Assembly (NCBI GenBank): GCA_019096155.1
Contig: JAHCVI010000001.1
Coordinates: 4,092,001-4,156,000 of the forward strand
Direction: 5' to 3'
DNA: 64,000 nt
DNA from: Staphylotrichum longicolle
Lineage: Eukaryota > Ascomycota > Sordariomycetes > Sordariales > Chaetomiaceae
Shown here: in pieces, positions 32,480 through 42,364 of the stretch
Layout of the letters: every line of letters starts with the position of its first letter
How positions within the stretch are numbered: the stretch's first letter is position 1
Notes under the pieces: generated by a model
What the model was told of the DNA's origin: nothing
The model's input: only the letters and a program-made list of their open reading frames with translations
Database searches by the model: none
Translations under genes and position numbers: made by a program

Positions 32480-33878
32480 GTACGGACGATCTCGGGTAGG
32501 TAGCCGTAGACTTAAACTATATCCTACTAGATTATCTCTCCCTTTACTAGCTACTATACGATCCTGAAAGCTAGTTCGTTATCGAAAATGGTATCTTTCT
32601 TTCTAGCCGAGACTAGCGAGAGTCATTATAGTTTTATACGTCCTTGAAGCTAAGCCTCTACTTCTATACCCGCCCCCGAGGTTTTTCCTCCTACTACCTA
32701 ATAGGGCCGAGCTTGTTATTATAGTAGCTATCGTTCTTAAAGGTATTAGTCCTAAAGTAGCCGCTATTAAAGAGACTAAGGCGCTCCTCTACTAGTAGTT
32801 CCTTAATAGTATCGATAGATCTTGGTATACTTCTCTTCCTAGGAGAGCGTGACTTTATATTCTTTTATATATTCCTATATATCTCGGGACTAGCCTCTTC
32901 GGTCTCCCATTCACTAGTTTCGCGGTTCTAGAGGAGCAGGCGCCTCGGCATAGGCGTCGAGGGGAGGAATATATCGAAGATACAAGGGCTTAAGACAGTC
33001 TAGGCAAAACGCGCGAAGAGATATTCTACCGCTACTATCGCGGGAATAGGGTAAACGGCGCGATTATACTAGAGGTTCGGGAGCTGTCCGCTAGATATTG
33101 AGTTGAAGATATATAGAACGAGCTATAGCGGCTTTCCCTCTACTATAGCACCTTCACGACCTATCTCTACCTCCTTGCCATCTCCTCTACTCTTTTTCCC
33201 TACCTTGGGAACAAAATAAAAATGCCTTTCGTCAAAGATACGATGGAGATCCGCCTATAGCGTTAGGAGGTTCGCTAGTCTGTTAATAGGGTCGCTTGAG
33301 AATAGCTATATAGGCGAGTACTATTGCATCTAGTTCGAAAGCTACTAATCGTCCTCGCTAGCTAGGAGCAGGTGCGCCATCTCTAGGCCATCGCCATAGT
33401 TGGAGAGTACGTAGCGCCGAGCCGCCTCTCCTCCTATACGTGTTGCCGCCGCATCTGCCTCCCATATTTGCCACAAGGGTGGTAAATTGCTATACGGGAA
33501 GCGCCAGTGAGAGAAACGCGGTATAATGGCGTATGGAGGTTCAAGCGGACCGGGAAGTTAGAAGAAGTACTGCGGCTCGCGCAGGATGCCGTCCTCCGGG
33601 CGCTCCACACTCACGGCGCCGCTGCGGTCCGACGAGAAGAACCCATCGCTCCACCGGTTGCCGGCAACGAGGCCGCAGGCCGCCAGCGCCGTGTCGAAGT
33701 CGATGCCGCCGTCGTCGAGTGCGGGCAGCGAGAGAAGCACTGCCCTTCCGGAGTAACCGGGGTGGAGGAAGTCCACCCTGCGGGGCCGCTGCACCGTCGT
33801 AGGGCCGTAGTTTGGCTGAGATTCAGGCTCGTTTGCAGCGGGACGCAGTTGCATTTTGTGTGTTTTGGTCGTGATCAT
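32480..33878 (-). pseudogene. Fungal HNH-type protein (HNH_2-like), half decayed
   Basis: The - strand starts at ATG 33878. The first 107 codons are open and of normal composition (LHPGYSGRAVLLSLPALDDG, FFSSDRS). A TAA near 33,558 is followed in the same frame by YAIIPRFSHWRFP (near 33,520) and LPPLWQIWEA, then a heavily decayed part. DLHRIFDERHFYFVPKVG is still readable near 33,200-33,255, as are VEYLFARFA near 33,015 and RRLLL.NRET near 32,935. These match the conserved blocks of a Pezizomycotina family with an HNH_2-type core. About a dozen stops, nearly all TAG, interrupt the right half of the protein. The decay starts abruptly near 33,480. The function of the family is not firmly known. 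Confidence 0.68.
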
Positions 33879-34232
33879 GAACTAAATGGAACGGGCAAGA
33901 CCGACCGACAGCATTGTTGATCATTACATGGTTGGTCCGTGCCCGGTTGGGCAGTTGTCTCGCCAACTAAGCAAGATCGCAAGTCAAGGGTTAGGGTCTT
34001 TTCCCTGCACGTGATGCTCCCTCATCCGCTGCATTCCGTCACTTGCGTCTTAGCAGTTCGCTCCAGCATCAATCACCCCAACATCCCACCATCCCAACAG
34101 ACCAATCTCCCGACCGCAGACCGCCGGCATCGACATCGCCCTCCGCACCGCCATCTGCCGCGATTCAGCCGCGCACACACCCGAGCTACAAACCAACTTG
34201 CCCTCCTCCCACCCGTTTTCCCGACCGCCGAC

Positions 34233-34704
34233 ACGATGCTATTCCCGACCGCCGAGCGACACGAAAGCCAAGGATCGGCGCTGACAAGCGTTTGCCAAGG
34301 TCGGATTTCGCGAGAGCAGATATCTGTGGATGGACTACTGGCCACGGTTCAACACCATCACCGTCCCGCTGCTTGATCAAGATGCCTTTTTTTCCCGACG
34401 CGCTCGCCGCCGCCTAGTCAGGACCGTGAAAGCCTCCGGGCGGATTCGGGAAGCTGAAAGCAGTTCAACGGCGGCTACGGAGATTCGGAGATGGGCGACA
34501 AAGTTGGCGTCAGGGTTGCCTTTGACTCTTTGTTGCTGCGACAGAGGGTTGGTGAGTCTTGCAATGTCTAAACCCCGCAAATGGCAATTAAACAAGGTCC
34601 AGTGGGGTTGGCCAGTGATGGCGGGATTCGTATTCCTGCCAGAACTCACCGCTCTTGAGCGCGTTTGCGGAAAATCAGCTGACCCACCAACCCTTGGCCG
34701 CTGA
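34233..34704 (+). pseudogene. Gene X copy 2 (partial, frameshifted)
   Basis: The + strand at about 34,200-34,420 aligns closely with the reverse complement of 15,365-15,540, including about 30 bp before the ATG (CCGTTTTCCCGACCGCCGAC against CCGTTTCCCCGGCCGCCAAC). ATG is at 34235. A two-base length difference right after the start puts the rest of the similarity in another frame (FNTITVPLLDQDAFF here, FNTMPIPLLDEDAFF in copy 1). Similarity stops at about 34,415. Unlike copy 1, this copy shows no C-to-T signature. The promoter-proximal match suggests a real duplication rather than a shared domain. Confidence 0.65.
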
Positions 34705-37128
34705 TCCAACACCCCCCCAACTTGCGACTGCTGCGACATGATTGGCGGCACCAGCATCTCGGCCTGATCTCCCATAGGCCCAGTTGGCAACTCAGCTACT
34801 CCGCCTTGCACTCTGCCAAGATGTACACAGGAGGGGCGCAAACGCGTTTGGTTGGCTAAGGATAAGATTTGCAACGCGTTGGTGGAACTTGTGGTCGCAG
34901 GCGATGTTATGATCACGCCCCAGGACAGATGGGAAACGGAGTTGAGAAACGGAATAGCGAAAACTAAGCGCATACGCGTTCCCTACCGTTTTGATTCTCA
35001 GAAAACGTCTTCGGCACGTGATACAAGCTCTGCTGAGTCAGCAATTCAAACTAAAAAGAAATTGAACTACCAGGTCCAGAAACACGTTCTCGCCCTCCCA
35101 ATGATAACGACAGCTTCTGATCTTCGTTGTTGTTCAGAAGGTGCAGTTTCTTGTCCTCAAAGCTACCTGTTCTTGACTCTTCTGAGCAGACAGAGAACTT
35201 TTATATGCAAGCCCTGTCTGGGTGCTTTGAATACCAACACCGCGTCCAGGTCTACGCCCGTGAACTCTCGGCGTCCTTGCCAACAACTGTCAGTCTTGCC
35301 GACCATGGTCGATAGATTACACAAGCCACAGATGTTATCGCAGCCTTCCAAATGACACGTGCGCTTAGTATGCGCATGACGCAGCTGTACGTGTACCCGT
35401 CGTACATGTGTCACCACGACGCCGCAAGGCTGCCGGTCCCAGGTTCCGGGTTTTCATGCCCGTGGGACAGGTTTGCCTTGCTGTCTCTCACTTCTCCGAG
35501 GACCGGGACAGGCATGTAGAACACGAGCTTTCCGTCTTGCGAGGTGGGAGGTGTCCGTGTTCAACCTGAAAATGCGTGAAGGAAGTGATGTGATCGAATC
35601 TATTTTTATTGTTCCTTAATAGTAATAGATGTCTGTTTCAATCCAGTTGAGGCCTCTTGTCAACCTAGCCTCACATCGTCATCAATTTCAATCTCATGCA
35701 GGCTTGCTGATGATGGGTTAGGGTTGCCGCCGGGCTCCCTCCCGCTGAACGATTTATTTTCGTCGCAATGCGAGTGGGCTCCCCGGATTCTCCCACCACC
35801 ACTTTTCTCACTGCCAGTGCCAGTCGGGTGTCAGTTGTGGCACGGCATGGAAGGTGAGGGCACAGCAGTCCTCTGTGCCGCACGCCTGCATCCTAACCCG
35901 AAGAGGCAACCAACCACCTGGCCCAGCTCGGCGGCCGCTGTGGAGGACTCTGGCAATTCGGTGTGGTTCGGTGTGGGATGCAAAGGCGGACTCGCACACG
36001 CAAAACGCAATGTTTGCCTGGCGTGCCTGGGTGCGGCAGCACACCATCTCGCCGAGGGGAAGAGCGTGTGGGACTGTGAGCCCTTGCTGCCTTGTCTGGT
36101 GACGCGGACGCGGTGCTTCATTTGGTCACTGTGGTGCGCTGGTCATCTGCCCGCGGCCTGGCTGTTTCGGCGGTTCTCTCTGTCTGACTTGGGATGAGAG
36201 CGGCGGCCAGCGGTGTTGGTGAAACGCTGAAACGCGGTGCCGTCTGGCCTGCACTGGACCTCTGGTGGTGGTCGCTCGTTTTCGTCGCCAGGCGTTTTGG
36301 CGGGGCAGACAGAGCGAAATCGCCGGCCCACATCCGCCTGCCCAGGTGCTCAGTTGACACGACGATGTTTCCCTGCCGGCCGCTCTCCTGCAGCCCGCCG
36401 AGCAGAATGATGTCGTTCTGCGTCTGGTTCGCAACAATGCAGCAAGGACATTCGTCGACCTGTCCCGACTGTCTGGGAACCTGGAGCCCTCCGGCGTCGG
36501 AGTTAAACGGTTCCTTTGATTCTGTGGTGGCTTGTCGAGAATTGGCTGCGCCTGACTGGACGCCTCGCTGCTTCGCCTCCTCGCTGGCTGCAGGTCATTC
36601 CATCGTGCAGCATTGCTGCTCCATCCCGCGGGGCAGCAGTGGGTGTGCAGGGTGGGTGGGCGCGACATGGGCGGTACCTAGGACTTGACCAGTTTTGGTT
36701 TGTTGGCCCACTGCTGATGCGCCCGCGCCCTGGTCTTTGCAGGTACCTCTCACCAGGGACACTGGCACGCCTGCAATGCTCTGCATCCTCCCGCGGCGGC
36801 CCCCTGCAGCAAGCCCGACGTCTTGCACCGGCCCGCATGGCTCCCTCACCTGCACACCTTGCGATTCTTTTAAAAGCGACGAGAAGCTCTTCAATTTTGA
36901 GTTTTCCATCGATATTTGGCAACAACACTTTGGCACCAAAACCACAAGCCAAGTTCTTCAGACCGTTTCTCGTATCTCTAAGCCAGACACTCAGCCCTAT
37001 AAAGCCCGACTCCCGCCGCAGGGATCGACCTTCGATACTTTGCAACCAACAGTTCAATCCCGTCCCGCGCTTCGTCCAATTTGATCTCGTGCCCCACCTT
37101 CCGCGAACCCATCACCAACACCACAACG
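34705..37128. other. Intergenic, upstream of the Cys/His-repeat gene; no supported gene
   Basis: GC-rich with many overlapping frames on both strands (for example 35724-36197 +, 36126-36668 -, 36194-36688 +), none with a recognisable domain. The last 250 bp are rich in C and CAAC/CCAC motifs typical of fungal 5' leaders. Confidence 0.5.
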
Positions 37129-38507
37129 ATGGCGTCGTGGTCCGACGCCTCCTACAACTGGCAATCAGGCTCTGACGCCCTGACCAACGACCCGCGAAAG
37201 TGCCATGTCGCCAGTTGCTACAAGAAGCACGCCTACATCAGGAACCCCAAGGGCCGCAAGATCTATTCGCAGTTCTGCACACACCGTGCGTTGCCCTCTC
37301 CCTCAACAAACAGTATCTCTTCCGTTGTTGTCGCATCGCTAACAAGTCGACCAGATACATGCGACAGGTACAATCCGGAAGACCATGGCTACTGCACAAA
37401 CCCAAAGGCGCCCAGCGACAAATACTGCACAGTCCGTGAGTTTTCCCCCAGATCTTGTCTGCGTTGCCGGAAACGTCCCTAACCTAACCTGAACCAGACT
37501 TGAGCTGCGGTGAACCCGGCTGCGACAAGCTGGGACAGTATGCCGGCCTGCGCGACTTTGTCCAGTGGTTCTGCATCAACCGTACGTCAATCCTCAACCT
37601 GCAGCCTCGAGTCCTTCCATTTGCTAACCCATGCACAGACCGCTGCACAGCACCCGACTGCCGCTCGCGCGCATCCGAGCCGCAACAGCAACGCTGCGCC
37701 GCCCACTTCACCAAGTGCTCCCTCCCCTCGTGCCCGCGCCCGGCCCACCTCCATCGGAACGGCCGTCTCGACCTCGTCTGCGCGGTCCACTACGGCACCA
37801 CGCCGTGTCTGGCGCCCTCTTGCTCTCGCACGACGAGCGCCTCGTCGCGCTACTGCCCCGTGCACAAGTGCGCCGTCGACAACTGCTCGTCCCCGCGCCA
37901 CGCCTCCCCGCACAACAGCACCGCCTGTCGCCTCCACCTCTGCATCACGCCCGCCTGCACCAACCCCGTCTCGTACCCGGACCGCAAGCGGTCGGCCCAC
38001 TGCGCCCGCCACACCTGCCGCACCCCCTCGTGCACCAACCCCCACGCCATCGGCGAGGACTTTTGCAACCTCCACGCGTGCGCCACGCCGGGTTGCGCCG
38101 CCGAGGCCCGCTTCGCCGACGAGGTCAGCCACTGCGCGCGGCACGCCTGCGTGGTCCCGAGCTGCGCGAGCCCGCGGCTGAGCGCCGACCCTTCGAGCCG
38201 GCTCGGCGTCGGGCTCGAGGACAGGGACCGGTGCGCCTACCACGCCAGCACGCGCGAGCGGAGGCGGGCCGCGAGCTTTTCCGGCGCCGGGATCGACTGG
38301 GAAGGGCTGCGCGGCCGGTTCGAGGCGCGCGGCGAGGGGAAGCGGTTGAGCGACGATCTGGAGAGGCTGAGGAGGCTGGCGAGGGACAGGGCGGGGCGCG
38401 AGGGGGACTTTGCGCGGTACCGGTGGGAGGATGAGGAGGAGGTGCTGGAGCGGATGCGGGGGGTTGACTTGGATGATGAGCCGCCGAGGGGGAAGTTTTG
38501 TTATTGA
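37129..38507 (+). CDS. Cys/His-repeat protein, about ten C-x4-C...C-x2-H units, four exons
   Basis: Exons are 37129-37285, 37355-37435, 37498-37581 and 37639-38507, giving 396 residues. Introns are 69, 62 and 57 bp with GTGCGT, GTGAGT and GTACGT donors. Branch sites (GCTAAC in introns 1 and 3, a CTAAC-like site in intron 2) and phases all agree. Residues about 24-310 are a tandem array in which each unit has C-x4-C, 8-18 variable residues, then C-x2-H, for example CRTPSCTNPHAIGEDFCNLH or CAVDNC..ACRLH. The unit could bind one zinc ion each (three Cys, one His). The tail (about 315-396) is charged, with Arg/Glu-rich helices (LERLRRLARDRAGREGDF). There is no signal peptide or membrane segment. 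I do not know a named family. Intron 3 has no stop and a length divisible by three, so reading through it is possible. Confidence in the gene is high; its function is unknown. Confidence 0.88.
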
Positions 38508-39020
38508 TCGGACCGAGTGATATTCTTTTTCTTTTGTTCAGGGGCTGTGGGTGGCACGGTTGGATGAGATACCCGGGATTTTTGGGGGATGGTGTTTGGC
38601 TGTGGGCTGGGTTCCACGGGATATGGCGCTAGGTGTCGGGATTTGCATTTGGTCTTTTGGCGTTAGGGAATTGCGGCTTGGTCAAGGTTGGATGAGCAGC
38701 TTGGCTTGGAATCATAGAGATCAACAACCAGAAATCACCAAAGATCAGAAACACACCTACTCTTTCACTGCTACTACTTGGTGACTACATGATGTTGGGA
38801 TGTTGGGAAACTTAAATCAGCACCATTTGCCTTTGATCCTCATTTGGTTCAACCCATGGGATCCGAGAGATTTGTTCACAGCCACGTCTCGGAAGGCAAG
38901 GGGACACGCAGTTCTGAAAATCAACTTGAACAGTTCCTGTATCCATTGTTGTTTGTCTCATGAAATCTGCCCGCGCTCTCTCTAAGTGTTCACACCAAAT
39001 CTCACCCCCATTTCTCATCG
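38508..39020. other. Intergenic between convergent genes
   Basis: 3' regions of the Cys/His-repeat gene and of the SET gene. No gene seen. Confidence 0.6.
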
Positions 39021-40358
39021 CTACTGCCCCTCTCTCTTCAGCGTATACCGATACGAATAGTGACCCTTGACGTCCTTCGCAAAGATCCTCATCGCCACCG
39101 CGTCGTTCGACTCGACACCCCCCTCCACAATCGCCGCTTGCACCGCCAGATCCGCATACTTCTGCGCCCTCTTGTCATCCCCCAGGTAATTAAAGTTGGT
39201 CGCCGCCAGCTCATACGCCTCGGCGAACCGAATATGCAGCCGCTCCTGCTCGTACAGCTTCAGGAACCGCTCAATGAGCTTGAAATCGACCTTGGTGCTG
39301 TCATGATTCCGCAGCTCCGCCCGCAGCGCGATGATCTCCTTGAGCCGCTTCTCCCCCTCCACCCCGGCCTCGCCCTTCACGCCGCCCTGCGGACTGCACG
39401 CCGCGCAGGGGCACCCGCCCTCCACCACCTTGGAGTCGGCGGCGTCGCTGCCGTGCGGCGTCCGGTGCCGCTTCACCCACGCGGCGCGGTCCTCGCGCGA
39501 CCAGAAGGGGTCGACGTACGACACGGTCAGCTCCTCGCCGACCTGCACGCGGCGGGCGACGGTGGCGCGCAGCGCGAAGGCGTTGTCCATGTACGTCGCC
39601 ACGTTGGGGCGGCAGTCGTGCTGAAAGACGGCGACCTCCGGGTAGTTGACGTAGTGCTTGGAGTGGTTCTGCTCGTCGGGCTTGTGCGTGGCGTAGCCGA
39701 GGTCGATCTCGAAGGGGTGCGCGAGCAGGATCTCCTCGACGGAGCGCGGGTGGGTGTTGGACGCGTCGCCGGGGCGCGCGCGCTGCTTGTTGAAGGCGGC
39801 TTGCGTGGTGGGCGGGAGGTAGGAGACAGCGGCCTCGAGGAGGCGCGTGCGTTCCTTCTTCTTGGGGACCTGGTCGAAGAGGGATTTGTGGACGATGAGG
39901 ACGGGGGAGAAGACGAGGAGGGGCTTGCCGCGGCGGAGCGGGGATGTGGCGGTCAGACCGGGGCCTTTGTGGAGGACCTCGGTCGTGGTGAAGGGGAGCG
40001 GGTCGACGAGGAACTTGTTCTCGCCCCGGTCGAGGTGCTCTTCGATGCGCTCAAGCTTTTGGAATTCCTCAAACTTGGTCACCGCCACGAGACCGCGCCC
40101 TTTGGCGAGGCGCTGGTTGGTGTAGACGCAGTAGGCGCCAGAGCAGATCTTGGACTCCCACCACCCTTGGACGGGGGGTGATTGTGGTGCGGTGCCGTTG
40201 CCGGTGTAGACCTGTGTCTTTTGGATGGCTTCGTAGGCGAGGCCATCGGCTGAACCTCCTTGCGGCGCATCCGCCTTGGATTCGCTTTTGGCGGCGGTGA
40301 GGGGTGCGAGCAGCCCCAGGAGGAGCACTCGGACGAGAGACACTTCGCTCCACGCCAT
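39021..40358 (-). CDS. SET-domain protein with N-terminal signal peptide
   Basis: A single exon. I choose the ATG at 40358 (445 residues) over the in-frame ATG 27 codons upstream, because it begins directly with a typical signal peptide (MAWSEVSLVRVLLLGLLAPL, then TAAKSES). The SET domain occupies the middle: a GPGLTATSPLRRGKPLL start near residue 130, the cofactor-binding FQHDCRPN near residue 245, ELTVSYVD near 280, and a post-SET CPCAACS near 320. A helical C-terminal region with a TPR-like look follows. SET domains usually methylate lysine in nuclear or cytosolic proteins using S-adenosylmethionine. A signal peptide would place this one in the secretory pathway. Substrate is unknown. The large + strand frame at 39060-40181 is its antisense shadow. 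Confidence 0.88.
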   Translation of the reverse strand: MAWSEVSLVRVLLLGLLAPLTAAKSESKADAPQGGSADGLAYEAIQKTQVYTGNGTAPQSPPVQGWWESKICSGAYCVYTNQRLAKGRGLVAVTKFEEFQKLERIEEHLDRGENKFLVDPLPFTTTEVLHKGPGLTATSPLRRGKPLLVFSPVLIVHKSLFDQVPKKKERTRLLEAAVSYLPPTTQAAFNKQRARPGDASNTHPRSVEEILLAHPFEIDLGYATHKPDEQNHSKHYVNYPEVAVFQHDCRPNVATYMDNAFALRATVARRVQVGEELTVSYVDPFWSREDRAAWVKRHRTPHGSDAADSKVVEGGCPCAACSPQGGVKGEAGVEGEKRLKEIIALRAELRNHDSTKVDFKLIERFLKLYEQERLHIRFAEAYELAATNFNYLGDDKRAQKYADLAVQAAIVEGGVESNDAVAMRIFAKDVKGHYSYRYTLKREGQ

Positions 40359-40921
40359 CTTCAAGACAGCTACGGGTGAGATATGCTGGGCAACCTGTTC
40401 TGGCAATGCAAACAGAGGGAACCGACTTTGGATATGCAATTCAAGAGCACCGAGCTCTTGTCATCTTCACTCAGCTCGGTTTCAAATCGAGAGGAATCCC
40501 GAGTATTATGACGTTGCATAGCTGTGATGAGGCAACGTGGCCTAGACATTCCAGAACAACTGCCTATAACGCGGTATACTAACACAGCTCTGGTCGATCG
40601 AGATTTGGAGGGGGATGTAGCAGTGATTGGCGTTTGCAACTGCCTAAATATGTCTGCCGGCACCGTGTCACTTTATCCGAGGATTGACATGGCCTGGATG
40701 CGGCAGCGGCGTGTCGACGGCTAAACTACAATAGGTACTGAGAGACAACGGTTTCATTCATTGTGTTGCCCTATCGGCAGCCATGCCATGCTGGCTAATG
40801 ACTTACAAAGTCGATACAACATGTGATTCCAGTGCATGGTAACCCAGACTTCCAGGTCCTCAGCAACCATCTTCCGTTCAGCGTACACAACAACAAACAC
40901 AACAACAGCGACAATCTTCCA

Positions 40922-42364
40922 TCAGATATCTTGCAAGTCAGGAATTTCCTCAGCGCAGTCCACGCCAGTTCCCTTGAAAGTTTCCACAACCTTCTCCTCC
41001 AGGCCGAGAGTGCGTTCCTCCCGAATTCTCGGCCTGTACCTGAAGCGCTTTAGACCCGGAAACCGCCCCTCTCCGAACCGTTGGCAAAGGAGAACGGCAA
41101 TGTCGCAGACCGGGATACCGCGGCCTCCGAGGCAAAGTGACTCGATGCTAGCCGGGAGGCTGTCGATCATCATGGCACTGGCATTGCCGCCTTTCGGCCA
41201 TTGCCAGAGCACCAGGCGCAATGACTGAAGATTGGTAAAGCGAGATAGGTGCGGCGCGAGTTGCTGGGCTGTGAGGAAGCCCGCCTTGTCCCACTCAACG
41301 TTGAGTTCTCGGAGTGTCGCCCTTGACGGGAGCAGAAGCTTCATGAGGCAGTTCATGATGGAGGGTGGTGGAGTACCCGGCGAGAACATCATTTGCGGCG
41401 TCACAGATCCTATCGCCCAGTCATTGTATGACAAATCCCTGCTAAGCTCCGGTCCGATACGGCATTTCTCGAGCTTGGGGCAAAATCTTGCAATAGCTGC
41501 TAGGTCCAAGTCGGAAGCCTCGTCAAGATGGATGCTCTTGAGTTCGGGCAAGAAATCCTGAAGGATTCCTCCCGGTTGCTGTTCCTCATATTGCCCGATT
41601 TGCAGGTGAGTCAGGGCTGGAGCGTGGTACAGCAGGGCTGTCAACGATTCCCTGTGTATCTTGGAAAGGATGGTCTGCCGTTGGCCCTTTGATGGGCGCG
41701 CCTCGAGACGTCGCAGAGATGTAAGAGTGAAGGTTTTGGGCAGACGGGTCGCGTATCGCAACGCCATGAAGTCGGAAGCAGGGTCGCCTGCAAAGATGAA
41801 GAGGCCGCAGTTGAGGGACGCCAGCCTCTCGGCTGACATTGTCCAAGAAAGAGAGAGAACGAGTTTCTGGACGGTTGGAACTTGGCACAGGATTACGTCA
41901 ATCAGGAGGGATTCCAACGAGTCCGAGAGATCAATGCCACCGGGCGGGAGTTGGAGACCCAAGCGATTTGCCTCCCTGAGCAGAAAGTTGACCGTGGCCG
42001 CCGAGATGGCGCACTCAATGAGCATGTCGGCTTCCGGAACCTTGCTTGTTCCGATGTTGAGCTCTTTGACCAGGGCTGCGCGGTTGCCAAACTGAGAGAA
42101 ATGCTCGATGAGTCGCATGAAGGACCGAGGGTGATAGATGGAAACGTTGAGGCACTCGTAGAGGAGCGGGTTTACCACACTCTGGAGGCTCTTGCAGGTC
42201 TGGGAGAGGCTTCCGAGGGCTCCAAAGTTCTCCAGCGCGTCCTGCCAAGTTGGGTAGGCCAGCGAGTCTGGGTCCGGCGACTCGGAATGGCACTTGACAA
42301 GCTGACGGCAGATGGCCAGCTGTATCTCGACAGGAATTGCGAGAAGAGGCGGAGGATCGACCAT
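40922..42364 (-). CDS. F-box/LRR-like protein
   Basis: One exon, 480 residues, ATG at 42364. The N-terminus (LLAIPVEIQLAICRQLV..., residues about 7-75) has an F-box pattern, with the LSQTCKSLQSVVNPLLYECL segment typical of fungal F-box proteins. It is followed by leucine-rich repeat-like strands (TLTSLRRLEA, LKSIHLDEASDL, LQSLRLVLWQW, IESLCLGGRG). F-box proteins link substrates to SCF ubiquitin ligases through Skp1. Its substrate cannot be inferred. It is next to, and in the same direction as, the SET gene, with about 560 bp between them. No signal peptide or membrane segment is seen. Confidence 0.8.
   Translation of the reverse strand: MVDPPPLLAIPVEIQLAICRQLVKCHSESPDPDSLAYPTWQDALENFGALGSLSQTCKSLQSVVNPLLYECLNVSIYHPRSFMRLIEHFSQFGNRAALVKELNIGTSKVPEADMLIECAISAATVNFLLREANRLGLQLPPGGIDLSDSLESLLIDVILCQVPTVQKLVLSLSWTMSAERLASLNCGLFIFAGDPASDFMALRYATRLPKTFTLTSLRRLEARPSKGQRQTILSKIHRESLTALLYHAPALTHLQIGQYEEQQPGGILQDFLPELKSIHLDEASDLDLAAIARFCPKLEKCRIGPELSRDLSYNDWAIGSVTPQMMFSPGTPPPSIMNCLMKLLLPSRATLRELNVEWDKAGFLTAQQLAPHLSRFTNLQSLRLVLWQWPKGGNASAMMIDSLPASIESLCLGGRGIPVCDIAVLLCQRFGEGRFPGLKRFRYRPRIREERTLGLEEKVVETFKGTGVDCAEEIPDLQDI

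Noticed and set aside
35724..36688. Several 100-180-codon frames upstream of the Cys/His-repeat gene
   Set aside because: They overlap on both strands, have Cys/Trp/Arg-heavy composition without motifs, and no splice-consistent model.
37587..38243. A 218-codon - strand frame and a 223-codon + strand frame overlapping the Cys/His-repeat gene
   Set aside because: Ala/Arg/Pro-rich low-complexity shadows of a GC-rich gene; the spliced + strand frame with conserved Cys/His spacing explains the region.
39060..40181. A 373-codon + strand frame
   Set aside because: Antisense of the SET-domain gene; no domain and Leu/Val/Arg composition typical of a GC-rich shadow.
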